From Bacteroidota bacterium (GTDB taxonomy: Bacteria > Bacteroidota > Bacteroidia > UKL13-3), in contig JAIXWI010000033.1 of assembly GCA_027491355.1 (NCBI GenBank), positions 1 to 64,000 of the forward strand: 64,000 nucleotides of DNA. The letters are read 5' to 3'. The position numbers and the translations under genes are program-made. The notes below the pieces were generated by a model. That model saw only the letters and a list, made by a program, of their open reading frames with translations, ran no database searches and was not told the origin of the DNA. Of this stretch, positions 45,286 to 54,539 are shown piece after piece. Numbering within the stretch: the first letter of the stretch is position 1; each line of letters begins with the position of its first letter.

Positions 45286-46410
45286 ATGCAATTAAAATTC
45301 ATCTTATTCGCTGTGCTTTTTTGTTATTTGATTGTGCTTAAACTTCACGCCCAAAACCTTTATCCAATTGAAAAAAAGGGAAAATGGGGTTTCATGGATA
45401 CCTATGGTAACATGCAAATTGATTTTAAGTATGATTTAGCAGGTAGCTTCAACGAAGGTTTTGCAAGTGTAGCACTCAACAGAATGCCTTGCTTAATTGA
45501 CGTGCATGAAAATAGGATTATTGATACGGGTTTGTACCAATACATTGGACCAGTCTCTGAAGGACTTTGTTCGGTCATGGATTACAAATTCAAAAGACAT
45601 TACATCAATGAGTCAGGAAAAATTGTACTCAGTCTTGATCCAGAAATTTACGATGCAGGCAACTTTCATTCAGGATGGGCTAAGGTTGGGAAAAAGAAAA
45701 CCATCACCGAAAACAAATTTGGCTTTGATGTGAGCAATTTGGGTTATGCATTTACCTATATCAATAAAGCTGGTAACTACATGACTGGTTTTGATTACGA
45801 TGATGTAGAAGACTTCAATACCTCCATTGCACGCATTGCAAAAAATAACAAATATGGTTTAATCAATACTAAAGCTGAAACAGTTTTAACTCCTCAGTAC
45901 AATCAAATTGGACCTTTTAACGAAGGCGTAGCTTGTTTTAGTCAAAATGGCAAATACGGCATGATTGATACTACAGGTAAAATAACCATACCTGCTACTT
46001 TTGAATTGTTAAAAGCCATGAGTGAAGGACTAGCTGCTTATTCAGAAAAAAACAAATTCGGCTTTATCAACTTCAAGGGTGAACCAGTTGTTGCAGCCAC
46101 CTATGAAAATGTAAGCCCTTTTTCTGAAGGCTTAGCAGCTGTTCAAATCAATGGCAAATGGGGGTTCATCAATAAAGCAGGGAAAATGATCTTTCAACCG
46201 ATGTTTGAATCAACTGGTTATTTCAATGAGGGCATATGCCCTGTTAAAATGAAAGGGAAATGGGGCGCTATTGACCCTAGTGGCAAGGTATTGATTCCGT
46301 TTGAAATGGAATACATTGGGTATTTTGAAAACGGATTGGCCGAGGTTCAATTCAGAGGATTGAATTTGTATATCAATAGGCAAGGAACTTTATGGCCTTT
46401 GCTAAAGTAG
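45286..46410 (+). CDS. Secreted WG-repeat protein
   Basis: A 374-aa protein with a signal peptide ending near LKLHAQN and about seven WG (KWG/KYG-F-I-[ND]-x-x-G) beta repeats spread over residues 25-370, such as KGKWGFMDTYG, NNKYGLINTKA, NGKYGMIDTTG and NGKWGFINKAG. WG repeats form beta-rich interaction domains; the partner is unknown. The ATG at 45286 gives a good signal peptide; a TTG opens the frame at 45277. Its stop codon directly abuts the convergent metallopeptidase stop with no gap. Confidence 0.87.
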   Translation: MQLKFILFAVLFCYLIVLKLHAQNLYPIEKKGKWGFMDTYGNMQIDFKYDLAGSFNEGFASVALNRMPCLIDVHENRIIDTGLYQYIGPVSEGLCSVMDYKFKRHYINESGKIVLSLDPEIYDAGNFHSGWAKVGKKKTITENKFGFDVSNLGYAFTYINKAGNYMTGFDYDDVEDFNTSIARIAKNNKYGLINTKAETVLTPQYNQIGPFNEGVACFSQNGKYGMIDTTGKITIPATFELLKAMSEGLAAYSEKNKFGFINFKGEPVVAATYENVSPFSEGLAAVQINGKWGFINKAGKMIFQPMFESTGYFNEGICPVKMKGKWGAIDPSGKVLIPFEMEYIGYFENGLAEVQFRGLNLYINRQGTLWPLLK

Positions 46411-48150
46411 TTAATTAAATTTGATTACTTTTTCGGTATAAGAACTGGTTTGACTTTGTACTTTTACTATGTAAATTCCTGCAGCAAATTCCGAAGCAAT
46501 CAATTCTGGTTGTGCCAGCCATTCTGTAGCTTTAATGAATGTGCCATTTATACTGTATACACTTAATTTCAATGGATCTGAAGCACTTTGCAAAACCGTT
46601 AAATTACCAGTACCATTTGCAAAACCTTGACTATTCACTAGCAATACCGAATTTTTAAAATTTGCTAATTCGGGTACAGTCAAATAAACCGCAAAACCTC
46701 TTTCCGCTAAGCGTTGTTTGATTGGTCCAAAATGGGCCTTGTTAAAAAACAAACTATCTGTTTGAACCAATAAATCTGCAGCATCTTGTAAACCCATTCC
46801 TGAAGCATAATTGTATATTGAATAAAACAAAACCTTGGTTGCGACCTCTCTGCCTAAATCTAGACTCAAATCATTCATCATGCTACTCCAAATTTCACTG
46901 GTTGAATAGAAATTTGAACTTACATCTGTTGGGTATTTTTTATTGCTTTCGGCATTCCTACCACCCCAAAACTCGTTGTGGCCATCCCAATTAAAAACCT
47001 GTCTCCAATTGTATTCAGTAAAGCCCTTTGAATACTGACAGGCCATAAAATCACAGTTGGCTTCTTCCAATGCCATACGTTCCGATCCTGAAGTAGTATT
47101 TGGGCTGATACTGTGATTGATTCCATGGGTGTATTCATGAATAATCACATCTGCATCTTCTGCATCAGGCACCCCTCCAGTTCCAAAATACAATGCGGGT
47201 TTATCAGCACCAGTTAAAGAAAACCTAGATTGGTCTCTGCCTTGGTAAGCATGAGCATCTACCAAAATTTGAAAATTAGCAAAACTATCTATTTGAATTG
47301 AATTCAAATATGATTGCAAATTGGCTATGTGGTACAAGGCCATTAACTCTCTGAATGGAGCCTGGGCTCTAGTAAAATCAAAAGCCTGTTGGGTAGTTTT
47401 GTAAGGTGCAATAGTAGGCGACTCTAAATCAGCAATGATGGCATGTTTATGTTCAGTATAAAAAGTGTCGTTTTCAAATTTCAAAGGAACACTAACTGTC
47501 ATTCTTTGCGCATTCAATTCCGTGTAATCGTTTCCGTTTTTGTTGGTCCATAAACCATTGTCTGCACCATAACTTTTTTGTGCTGTAGTTAAGGGATCTG
47601 GAGTAAACAGTTTTGCATTCACCAAAGTGTCTTGTTTGGCAAGCAAATCAAGCATGCAAGAGGCCAATATATTACCTGATTCATTTTTAACAATTTCATA
47701 CCAAATACCTTTGTTATCTTTTTCTTTTTGAACATATGCAGGTATCAAACCAGATGCAGCTGGAAACCAGCAATTGGCTCCTGCCCACTTATTTGCTTGT
47801 ATTTTAGCAATAGGCACAAGGTTACTAAATGCCTGAAGTAAGTGCCCTTCATTGGTAACATTTACTTTGATTGTTGCCCCATAAACAGGCAAGCCCAAAT
47901 ACCATTGTTCAAATAAAAAATGTTTGGTTTGATTGGTAATTTTATAGGATTTCAGTTGAACCGATTGTGATTGTACTTCACTCAATTCATGCTGGACAAT
48001 CCATTTTTCAATATCAGTAATTGAATTATTTTCTGGTGCGAACTGTATATTTTCTTTGATTACCCTAAAAGGTTTTGAAGCGTTTTGAGGCACACGTGCT
48101 TCAACACCAAAAACCAGTAACAATAAAATTATGATTAAATTATTTTTCAT
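46411..48150 (-). CDS. Secreted gluzincin metallopeptidase (M4/M36-like) with T9SS sorting tail
   Basis: A 579-aa protein with a signal peptide (MKNNLIIILLLLVFGVEA), an FTP-type propeptide (about 25-120), a catalytic domain with the zinc motif IIHEYTHGINH (HExxH) and third ligand in MALEEANCDFMA, and a C-terminal T9SS type A sorting domain (about 505-579, ending AAGIYIVKVQSQTSSYTEKVIKFN). It resembles thermolysin/fungalysin-type secreted proteases; the family cannot be split between M4 and M36 by eye. It ends the ribD-EamA-yigZ operon and starts 11 nt inside yigZ. Confidence 0.86.
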   Translation of the reverse strand: MKNNLIIILLLLVFGVEARVPQNASKPFRVIKENIQFAPENNSITDIEKWIVQHELSEVQSQSVQLKSYKITNQTKHFLFEQWYLGLPVYGATIKVNVTNEGHLLQAFSNLVPIAKIQANKWAGANCWFPAASGLIPAYVQKEKDNKGIWYEIVKNESGNILASCMLDLLAKQDTLVNAKLFTPDPLTTAQKSYGADNGLWTNKNGNDYTELNAQRMTVSVPLKFENDTFYTEHKHAIIADLESPTIAPYKTTQQAFDFTRAQAPFRELMALYHIANLQSYLNSIQIDSFANFQILVDAHAYQGRDQSRFSLTGADKPALYFGTGGVPDAEDADVIIHEYTHGINHSISPNTTSGSERMALEEANCDFMACQYSKGFTEYNWRQVFNWDGHNEFWGGRNAESNKKYPTDVSSNFYSTSEIWSSMMNDLSLDLGREVATKVLFYSIYNYASGMGLQDAADLLVQTDSLFFNKAHFGPIKQRLAERGFAVYLTVPELANFKNSVLLVNSQGFANGTGNLTVLQSASDPLKLSVYSINGTFIKATEWLAQPELIASEFAAGIYIVKVQSQTSSYTEKVIKFN

Positions 48151-48757
48151 ATGCTATGTAATTGGGTTCAACCAAAAGTGTTTCTTGAATTTTCTCTAGT
48201 ATTTTAGTGCTCTTGGATGGACTTACTTCAAATATAATTGCTTCTTGGCCACCTTGTATCGTTGGATAAAATTTTAGTTCATCTTGTTTCAAGATGCGAA
48301 TCAAATGGTGCTGTTGTTCATAGGCAAGCACAACACTGTAAACATAACGCACCTTTTTTTGTTTTTTGTCTGCTAGTTGCAATACCGCTTCTGTAGCTAA
48401 ACCATATGCCGCTATCAAGCCTGGCACACCCAATAATTTACCACCAAAATAACGTACAACTACAACCAACACATTGGTTAAACCAGCAGCAAGAATAGCT
48501 CTCAGAATTGGTTTACCCGCAGTTCCAGAGGGCTCTCTGTCATCAGATGATTTTTGAAAACTGGCAGCAGGATCTAACACAAATGCCCAACAATGATGCG
48601 CAGCAGCATGATGTTCTTTCTTCAAATCTGAAAGCATTTGCTTGGCCGCTTCTTCTGTTTGCACAGGAAATGCATAAGCAATAAATCGACTCGATTTTTC
48701 TTTGATTTCAGCAGTTTGTTTGGCTGCCAATGTGGTATAAAAATCTGGAACGAACAC
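48140..48757 (-). CDS. yigZ: YigZ family protein (IMPACT N-terminal domain)
   Basis: A 205-aa protein with the IMPACT/UPF0029 N-terminal domain (about 15-125: KEKSSRFIAYAFPVQTEEAA, HHCWAFVLD, DDREPSGTAGKPIL, VVRYFGGKLLG) and a ferredoxin-like DUF1949-type C-terminal domain (about 135-195). The biochemical role in bacteria is uncertain, though the fold resembles domains of translation factors. It starts 1 nt after the EamA gene and overlaps the metallopeptidase by 11 nt. Confidence 0.93.
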   Translation of the reverse strand: MFVPDFYTTLAAKQTAEIKEKSSRFIAYAFPVQTEEAAKQMLSDLKKEHHAAAHHCWAFVLDPAASFQKSSDDREPSGTAGKPILRAILAAGLTNVLVVVVRYFGGKLLGVPGLIAAYGLATEAVLQLADKKQKKVRYVYSVVLAYEQQHHLIRILKQDELKFYPTIQGGQEAIIFEVSPSKSTKILEKIQETLLVEPNYIAYEK

Positions 48758-48758
48758 C

Positions 48759-49631
48759 TTACAAAGCCATTAAAACAATAGCCATTGTTGCTAACACTAA
48801 GCCAATTATTTTAAGCCTATTTAATTGCTCTTTGAACAACACAAAAGCCAATAATGAACTCATTAAAACAATACCTATATTGTTTATTGGGAAAACCACA
48901 CTTGCTTGCTGATGATCACCTAATGTTTTCAGCAAAAAGTACATGCTAAAATAATTAGGAACACCTAATAACAATCCCCAAACCAATGATTTGCTATTGA
49001 GCGTCTCCTTTTTTGTGAACAACTGATAACCCAAAAAAATCACACCTAACACAAATGCATTTAAAAACACAGTGGTAACAATTTGGTCTGCTGTTGAAGG
49101 AGGAATATAGGTTCTGTTTAAGTGATTCAATAAAGCATCTATGGAACCGCTTCCCGCAAATACAACCAATGGCAACCAGATGAAATTTGATGAATTGGTA
49201 GACGAATTGCTTGAGGCTTGTCCAGAACGACTCATTAAATAGACTGCTAGTAAAGACAAAACAATACCACCTGCCCTTAGCATAGTGAGTTGTTCGCCAT
49301 GAAAAACCAATGCAATTAAAACAGGAATCACAACCGATAATTTTGCAGCTACCATACTCACTGATACGCCTAATTTTTGGGCTGTTAAACCAATACAAAA
49401 AAAGATGGAAATGAATAAAAAGCCTAGACCAACAGCAAACCCATACCAAGGCATCTCCCAAACATGGACTTCAAAGATGGTTTGTTTAGCAAATAAACTA
49501 CCAATAACCCCACAACTGATATAGTTCATAACAATGGCCTGAAATGTTTTCACATTTTTGAGTTCAAACAATTTAAAAAAGCTCACTGTAATGCTTGAAA
49601 AAAGCACACTCAACAACAAATCACTCACCAT
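48759..49631 (-). CDS. EamA/DMT family transporter
   Basis: A 290-aa inner-membrane protein with ten hydrophobic helices in two EamA-like halves; the family pattern shows in SMVAAKLSVVIPVLIALVFHGEQL and SVVFPINNIGIVLMSSLLAFVLFKEQL. A Ser/Asn-rich linker (SSNSSTNSSN) joins the halves. The ATG at 49631 is chosen over one at 49667 because it overlaps ribD by 11 nt, as in other gene pairs here. The solute is unknown; its place after ribD makes a flavin-related substrate possible but unproven. Confidence 0.82.
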   Translation of the reverse strand: MVSDLLLSVLFSSITVSFFKLFELKNVKTFQAIVMNYISCGVIGSLFAKQTIFEVHVWEMPWYGFAVGLGFLFISIFFCIGLTAQKLGVSVSMVAAKLSVVIPVLIALVFHGEQLTMLRAGGIVLSLLAVYLMSRSGQASSNSSTNSSNFIWLPLVVFAGSGSIDALLNHLNRTYIPPSTADQIVTTVFLNAFVLGVIFLGYQLFTKKETLNSKSLVWGLLLGVPNYFSMYFLLKTLGDHQQASVVFPINNIGIVLMSSLLAFVLFKEQLNRLKIIGLVLATMAIVLMAL

Positions 49632-50673
49632 TGATATAACGTTTAAAAATACTTTGATCCAATTCAAATGTCTCTACTTGTGTTCCGCTAATTGCAGGGG
49701 CAAGAATCCCATCATTGAAATGCTTAGGGGTATAAAAAACCTGCGCTTCCTGCCAAAGGCCGCAAGTTATGACATGGTTTAAAATACTTGCACCTCCTTC
49801 AATGATCAAGCTTTGAATACCTGCTTGGTAAAGTTTTTGACTCAGTACCTCTAGCCAGTTTTCATTTGGGTTAAAATAAACATATTCCAAATTCAGGTGC
49901 GATTCTGCTTTTACGGAATTGACAATCCAAGTAGGTATTTGTTGGTCAAAAACTTTGAATTCATTTGCCAATTTAAGGTTCCTGTCTACCACAATTCTCA
50001 AAGGGTTCTTTCCAATCCAGGCCCTTGCATTCAAGGCGGGATTATCTGTTTGTACAGTATTGCTTCCTACCAAAATTGCGCCTTCTTCTGTTCGCCATTT
50101 ATGCACTTGTTTTTGAACCAATAAGCCAGTTATGTGTCTTTTCTCTTCAAACTCTTCTTTGCTCATTTGGTGTGCATAAGGTGCAATGTATCCACTCATG
50201 GTTTGAGCCCATTTTAATATGATGTAGGGCTTTTGTTTGGTTACAAAATGAAGGAACCTTCTATTGAGCCATTTTGCTTCTTGTTCCAGCAAACCTATCT
50301 GAACTTCTATGCCTGCAGCACGCATTTTCTCGATGCCTTTTCCGGCTACTTGTTCAAATGGATCTAAGTGTGCTACAACAACCTTAGGGATACCAGATGC
50401 AATGATTAAATCAGCACAAGGTGGTGTTTTTCCTGTGTGGGCACATGGTTCTAAATTCACATAAAGCGTAGCCTTTTTTAATTGAGAAGCATCAGACACA
50501 GCAGCAATTGCATTGACCTCAGCATGCGCTTTACCATAAGCCTGGTGATAGCCCTCACCAATAATTTTGTCATCAACAACCAGTACTGAACCTACTAGAG
50601 GGTTTGGTGCTACTTTGCCGCTACCCATGGCTGCCAGCTCAAGACAGCGTTGCATCCATATTTTTTGCTCCAT
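49621..50673 (-). CDS. ribD: Bifunctional riboflavin biosynthesis protein RibD
   Basis: It deaminates and then reduces the pyrimidine intermediate of riboflavin synthesis. The 350-aa protein has the N-terminal deaminase domain (about 1-145) with zinc ligands HAEVNAI and EPCAHTGKTPPCADLI, and the C-terminal reductase domain (about 150-350) with LKWAQTMSGYIA, VGSNTVQTDNPALNAR and SLIIEGGASILN. The ATG at 50673 begins MEQKIWMQRCLELA, the usual start, leaving a 43-nt divergent gap to prmC. It heads the operon to the metallopeptidase; no FMN riboswitch is seen. Confidence 0.95.
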   Translation of the reverse strand: MEQKIWMQRCLELAAMGSGKVAPNPLVGSVLVVDDKIIGEGYHQAYGKAHAEVNAIAAVSDASQLKKATLYVNLEPCAHTGKTPPCADLIIASGIPKVVVAHLDPFEQVAGKGIEKMRAAGIEVQIGLLEQEAKWLNRRFLHFVTKQKPYIILKWAQTMSGYIAPYAHQMSKEEFEEKRHITGLLVQKQVHKWRTEEGAILVGSNTVQTDNPALNARAWIGKNPLRIVVDRNLKLANEFKVFDQQIPTWIVNSVKAESHLNLEYVYFNPNENWLEVLSQKLYQAGIQSLIIEGGASILNHVITCGLWQEAQVFYTPKHFNDGILAPAISGTQVETFELDQSIFKRYINGE

Positions 50674-50716
50674 GCTGTCTACGAAAGTAGTAATTTGCCG
50701 AACCAATCACCAAAAA

Positions 50717-51553
50717 ATGCAAATTCAAGCATTCATTCCATTTATTCAAAACCAATTGGCTAATCATTACGATACAGAGGAAGCCAAACATATCGGTTAT
50801 ATTTTACTTGAAGAAATTCTTTTAATCAAGAGAAGTCATTTACCCCTCATTAAAAAAGAAATTGCAGCTGATGAGGAAGAAAAATTAACCCAACTCATTC
50901 TTGAACTCAAAAAGGGCATCCCCTTGCAATACGTTTTAGGCTATACCTGGTTCAAAGATTTGGTATTCAAGGTGAGTCCTGCAGTATTAATTCCGAGGCC
51001 TGAAACTGAAGAATTGGTGGATTGGATTTTGGCAGATTATTCCAATACCCCCCTTAAAGTATTAGACATTGGAACGGGCTCAGGCTGTATTGCAATAGCT
51101 TTATCTGCAAATAGGAGCAATTGGGAGGTATGGGGAATTGACCTATCCAGTGAGGCCTTAGCCATAGCCAAACAAAATGCACAAGCCATACAAACAACAA
51201 CACAATTCAAAGTTGCAGATCTTTTTGCCCCAGCTACACAAGAATGGATACAGCAGCAACAATTTGATTTGATTGTCAGTAACCCCCCATACATTCCTGA
51301 GTCTGACAAAATACATATGCATGAAAATGTATTGAAACATGAACCACACCTTGCTTTATTTGTAGGCGATGAAAGGCCTTTGGTTTATTACGAGACAATT
51401 TTATTGGTATCAAACCAACCTTGTTATGTTGAATTTGCATACAACTTGGAACCCCAAATGAGGGACTTGTTGGAAAACAATGTGGTAAATTATGAAATTC
51501 GAAAAGACATGAGCGGTCATCCACGCATGTGCAAATGGAACAAACTCAAATAA
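50717..51553 (+). CDS. prmC: Release factor N5-glutamine methyltransferase
   Basis: It methylates the Gln of the GGQ motif in release factors RF1 and RF2. The 278-aa protein has an N-terminal helical bundle (about 1-80), the linker LQYVLGYTWFKDL, the SAM-binding VLDIGTGSGCIAIALS and the catalytic SNPPYIP. A long frame is open upstream, but the ATG at 50717 gives the normal start and avoids overlap with ribD. Its likely target, RF2, is encoded about 20 kb away in this window. Confidence 0.95.
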   Translation: MQIQAFIPFIQNQLANHYDTEEAKHIGYILLEEILLIKRSHLPLIKKEIAADEEEKLTQLILELKKGIPLQYVLGYTWFKDLVFKVSPAVLIPRPETEELVDWILADYSNTPLKVLDIGTGSGCIAIALSANRSNWEVWGIDLSSEALAIAKQNAQAIQTTTQFKVADLFAPATQEWIQQQQFDLIVSNPPYIPESDKIHMHENVLKHEPHLALFVGDERPLVYYETILLVSNQPCYVEFAYNLEPQMRDLLENNVVNYEIRKDMSGHPRMCKWNKLK

Positions 51554-51576
51554 AACAACAGCATACTGAAAATGAT

Positions 51577-51584
51577 TATGTTTG
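51577..51584 (+). promoter_or_regulatory. Candidate -7 box of the M16 peptidase gene
   Basis: TATGTTTG matches TAnnTTTG and lies 27 nt upstream of the start codon. A -33 TTTG is not evident, so this is a weak call. Confidence 0.35.
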
Positions 51585-51610
51585 CAATAATTTAAAAGAA
51601 CCTTATAAAA

Positions 51611-54535
51611 ATGAAAAAAATACAACTGGTTTTGGCATTTTTCGCCCTCACACTTTGGGTAAATGCACAAGAAAAATTTGAAGTAGAAACACATCAATCT
51701 TCCGATGGCAAGTACAGTTACACCACTGTCAAAAATGATCCTTTGAAAGTACGTACTTATCAATTAAAAAATGGCTTAACAGTTATGATGAGTGTCAATA
51801 GCAAACAGCCACGTATTCAAACACTAATTGCTACCAAAGCTGGCAGTAAAAATGACCCGTCAGACAATACTGGCTTGGCTCATTATTTAGAGCATATGCT
51901 GTTCAAAGGTACCGACCAATATGGTTCACTCAATTGGACAAAAGAAAAAGAGCAGTTAGATAAAATTGATGCTTTGTATGAAAGCTACAACAAAACAACC
52001 GACGAAGCCAAACGTAAAGCTATTTATCATTTAATTGATAGTGTTTCTGGTGTAGCATCAAGCTTCGCCATAGCTAATGAATACGATAAAATGATGCAAG
52101 TAATTGGAGCGCAAGGAACCAACGCATTTACCTCTTTGGAACAAACTGTATATGTAAATGATATTCCTGAAAACAACCTCAGCAAATGGATTCAAATTGA
52201 AGCAGAACGTTTCAGAAACCCAGTGCTTAGGTTATTCCACACAGAATTAGAAGCGGTGTATGAAGAAAAAAATATTTCGCTTGACAACGATTCCAGAAAA
52301 ACCTTTGAAAAAGTTTTAACAAGTTTATTCAAGAACCATCCCTATGGAACACAGACTACCATAGGAACGGTTGAACACCTCAAAAATCCTTCGTTGGTAA
52401 AAATTAGAAACTACTACAATACCTATTATGTACCCAACAATATGGCTATCATTATTGCAGGTGATTTCAATCCAGACAATGCCATTGAACAAATAGATGC
52501 CAATTTTGGCTACATGTCTCCTAAACCAATCCCTGCTTTTACTTTCACACCAGAACCAATTGGCAAACCAGCTGAAACCCATACCGTATATGGCCCTGAT
52601 GCAGAAAACACCATGATTGGATTTAGAATTCCAGGTGCAGGGACAAAAGAAGCTTTGATGTTACAATTGGTTGATATGTTATTGGCCAATTCAAAAGCCG
52701 GTTTAATTGATTTGAATTTGATTAAAAAACAAGCCTTGTTAAGCGCTGAATCATCCACTTGGATCAATAAAGATTACTCATTGTTATTTTTAAGTGGTAA
52801 ACCTAAAAAGAACCAAACTTTAGAAGATGTAAAACAGCTTTTACTTGACCAATTAGAAGAAATTAAAAAAGGCAATTTCAATGAAGACATGTTAAAGGCC
52901 ATCATTGCCAATATCAAAGTATTCAAAATACAAGAGAGAGAAAGCAACAGCGGTAGAGCTTATGCCATGTTAGATGCTTTTACACTCGACAGAAAATGGC
53001 AAGATGTTTGTAAAGAAATTGCCGACTTGAGCACCATCAAAAAAGAAGAGTTGGTAGCTTTTGCCAACAAATGGCTGAGCAATGATTATGTCATTGTTTA
53101 CAAAAAAATTGGGGAAGACAAAGACATTCAAAAAATTGCCAAACCTACCATTACACCAGTTGAAGTAAACAGAAACGATGAGTCTAAATTCTTGCAAGAA
53201 ATCAATAACAAGCCTTCACCAAGCATTCAACCACGTTTTGTAAACTTCAAAAAAGATTTAACCATCAAAGGCAATACTTATTACGTTCAAAACAAAGACA
53301 ATGATTTGTTTCAATTGTACTATGTCATTGACATGGGTAAATACCATGATTTAAAACTGCCTTTAGCCATGAATTTATTGCAGTTTTTAGGAACAGATAA
53401 ATATTCTGCAGAAGAAATAAGTAAAGCATTTTTCAGGTTGGCTTGCAGTTTCAAGGTAAATGTTGGCTCAGAACAAGCTTATGTTACATTAGAAGGTTTG
53501 AATGAAAATTATGCCGAAGCAGTGCAATTGTTTGAACATTTATTGGCCAATGCAAAACCAGACCAACAGGCATTGAACCAATTGGTAGATAGAATTTTAA
53601 AATCTAAGGAAGATGCCAAGAAAAACAAATCAACCATTTTCAGAGCAGCCCTTCAAAACTATGCAGTATACGGCAGTAAAAATCCATTCAAACATGAATT
53701 ATCTGCTACTGAATTGAAAAACTTGAATGCAACAGAATTGGTCAATACCATTCACCAACTTACAGCGTACCCGCATAAAATTTGGTATTATGGGCCTTTG
53801 GCTTTAACTGATTTTCAAACCAAAATGAAAACCTTACATCCAGTTGCCAAAAAACAATTGCGCATTCCAAATCCAGTTGTATTTACCAGGAATCAAACAT
53901 CTCAAAACCAAGTTTTATTTGTTAATTACGACATGGTTCAAGCAGAAATTTTATGGTACAACAATTCAAACATCTCATACGATTCGAGCAGAACTCCTAT
54001 TGTAACTTTGTTCAATGAATATTTTGGAGGAGGCATGTCTTCTGTTGTATTCCAAACCATCCGCGAAAGCAAAGCATTGGCCTATTCAACCTACTCAAGA
54101 TATTCTCAGCCAACTAAAAAAGGAGACCCTTATACTACAACAGCTTACGTTGGCACTCAAGCCGACAAATTAAATGATGCTATTGCGGCCATGAACGATT
54201 TGTTGCAAAATTTACCACCAAATGAAAACATGTTTGATGCTGCCAAAGCTGCTATTACAAACAACATAGAAACTGAAAGAACCAATGATGCAGATATTAT
54301 TTTCGCTTATGCTGCCAATCAAAAATTGGGATTGAATTCAGATATCAATCAATTGATCTATGAAACATTACCTCGTTTAAAACTGAATGACTTAGAGCAA
54401 TTCCATGCCAGCAACTTCAAAGGAAAGCCATATACCTATTGTATCATGGGTTCTGCATCAAAAATTAAAAAAGCAGATCTTGAAAAATATGGCAAAGTAA
54501 CAGAGTTGAGTTTAGAAGAAATATTTGGTTATTAA
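51611..54535 (+). CDS. Secreted M16 family metallopeptidase (two-module)
   Basis: A 974-aa pitrilysin/insulinase-type protein with a signal peptide ending near LWVNAQ. The first M16 module (about 35-250) has the inverted zinc motif HYLEH (AHYLEHMLFKGT) and a downstream Glu in LEAVYEEKN. The second, inactive-type M16_C modules follow and a second N-like module covers about 530-900. It should degrade peptides in the periplasm or at the surface. It is followed, 4 nt after its stop, by an SDR gene. Confidence 0.92.
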   Translation: MKKIQLVLAFFALTLWVNAQEKFEVETHQSSDGKYSYTTVKNDPLKVRTYQLKNGLTVMMSVNSKQPRIQTLIATKAGSKNDPSDNTGLAHYLEHMLFKGTDQYGSLNWTKEKEQLDKIDALYESYNKTTDEAKRKAIYHLIDSVSGVASSFAIANEYDKMMQVIGAQGTNAFTSLEQTVYVNDIPENNLSKWIQIEAERFRNPVLRLFHTELEAVYEEKNISLDNDSRKTFEKVLTSLFKNHPYGTQTTIGTVEHLKNPSLVKIRNYYNTYYVPNNMAIIIAGDFNPDNAIEQIDANFGYMSPKPIPAFTFTPEPIGKPAETHTVYGPDAENTMIGFRIPGAGTKEALMLQLVDMLLANSKAGLIDLNLIKKQALLSAESSTWINKDYSLLFLSGKPKKNQTLEDVKQLLLDQLEEIKKGNFNEDMLKAIIANIKVFKIQERESNSGRAYAMLDAFTLDRKWQDVCKEIADLSTIKKEELVAFANKWLSNDYVIVYKKIGEDKDIQKIAKPTITPVEVNRNDESKFLQEINNKPSPSIQPRFVNFKKDLTIKGNTYYVQNKDNDLFQLYYVIDMGKYHDLKLPLAMNLLQFLGTDKYSAEEISKAFFRLACSFKVNVGSEQAYVTLEGLNENYAEAVQLFEHLLANAKPDQQALNQLVDRILKSKEDAKKNKSTIFRAALQNYAVYGSKNPFKHELSATELKNLNATELVNTIHQLTAYPHKIWYYGPLALTDFQTKMKTLHPVAKKQLRIPNPVVFTRNQTSQNQVLFVNYDMVQAEILWYNNSNISYDSSRTPIVTLFNEYFGGGMSSVVFQTIRESKALAYSTYSRYSQPTKKGDPYTTTAYVGTQADKLNDAIAAMNDLLQNLPPNENMFDAAKAAITNNIETERTNDADIIFAYAANQKLGLNSDINQLIYETLPRLKLNDLEQFHASNFKGKPYTYCIMGSASKIKKADLEKYGKVTELSLEEIFGY

Positions 54536-54539
54536 TTTA

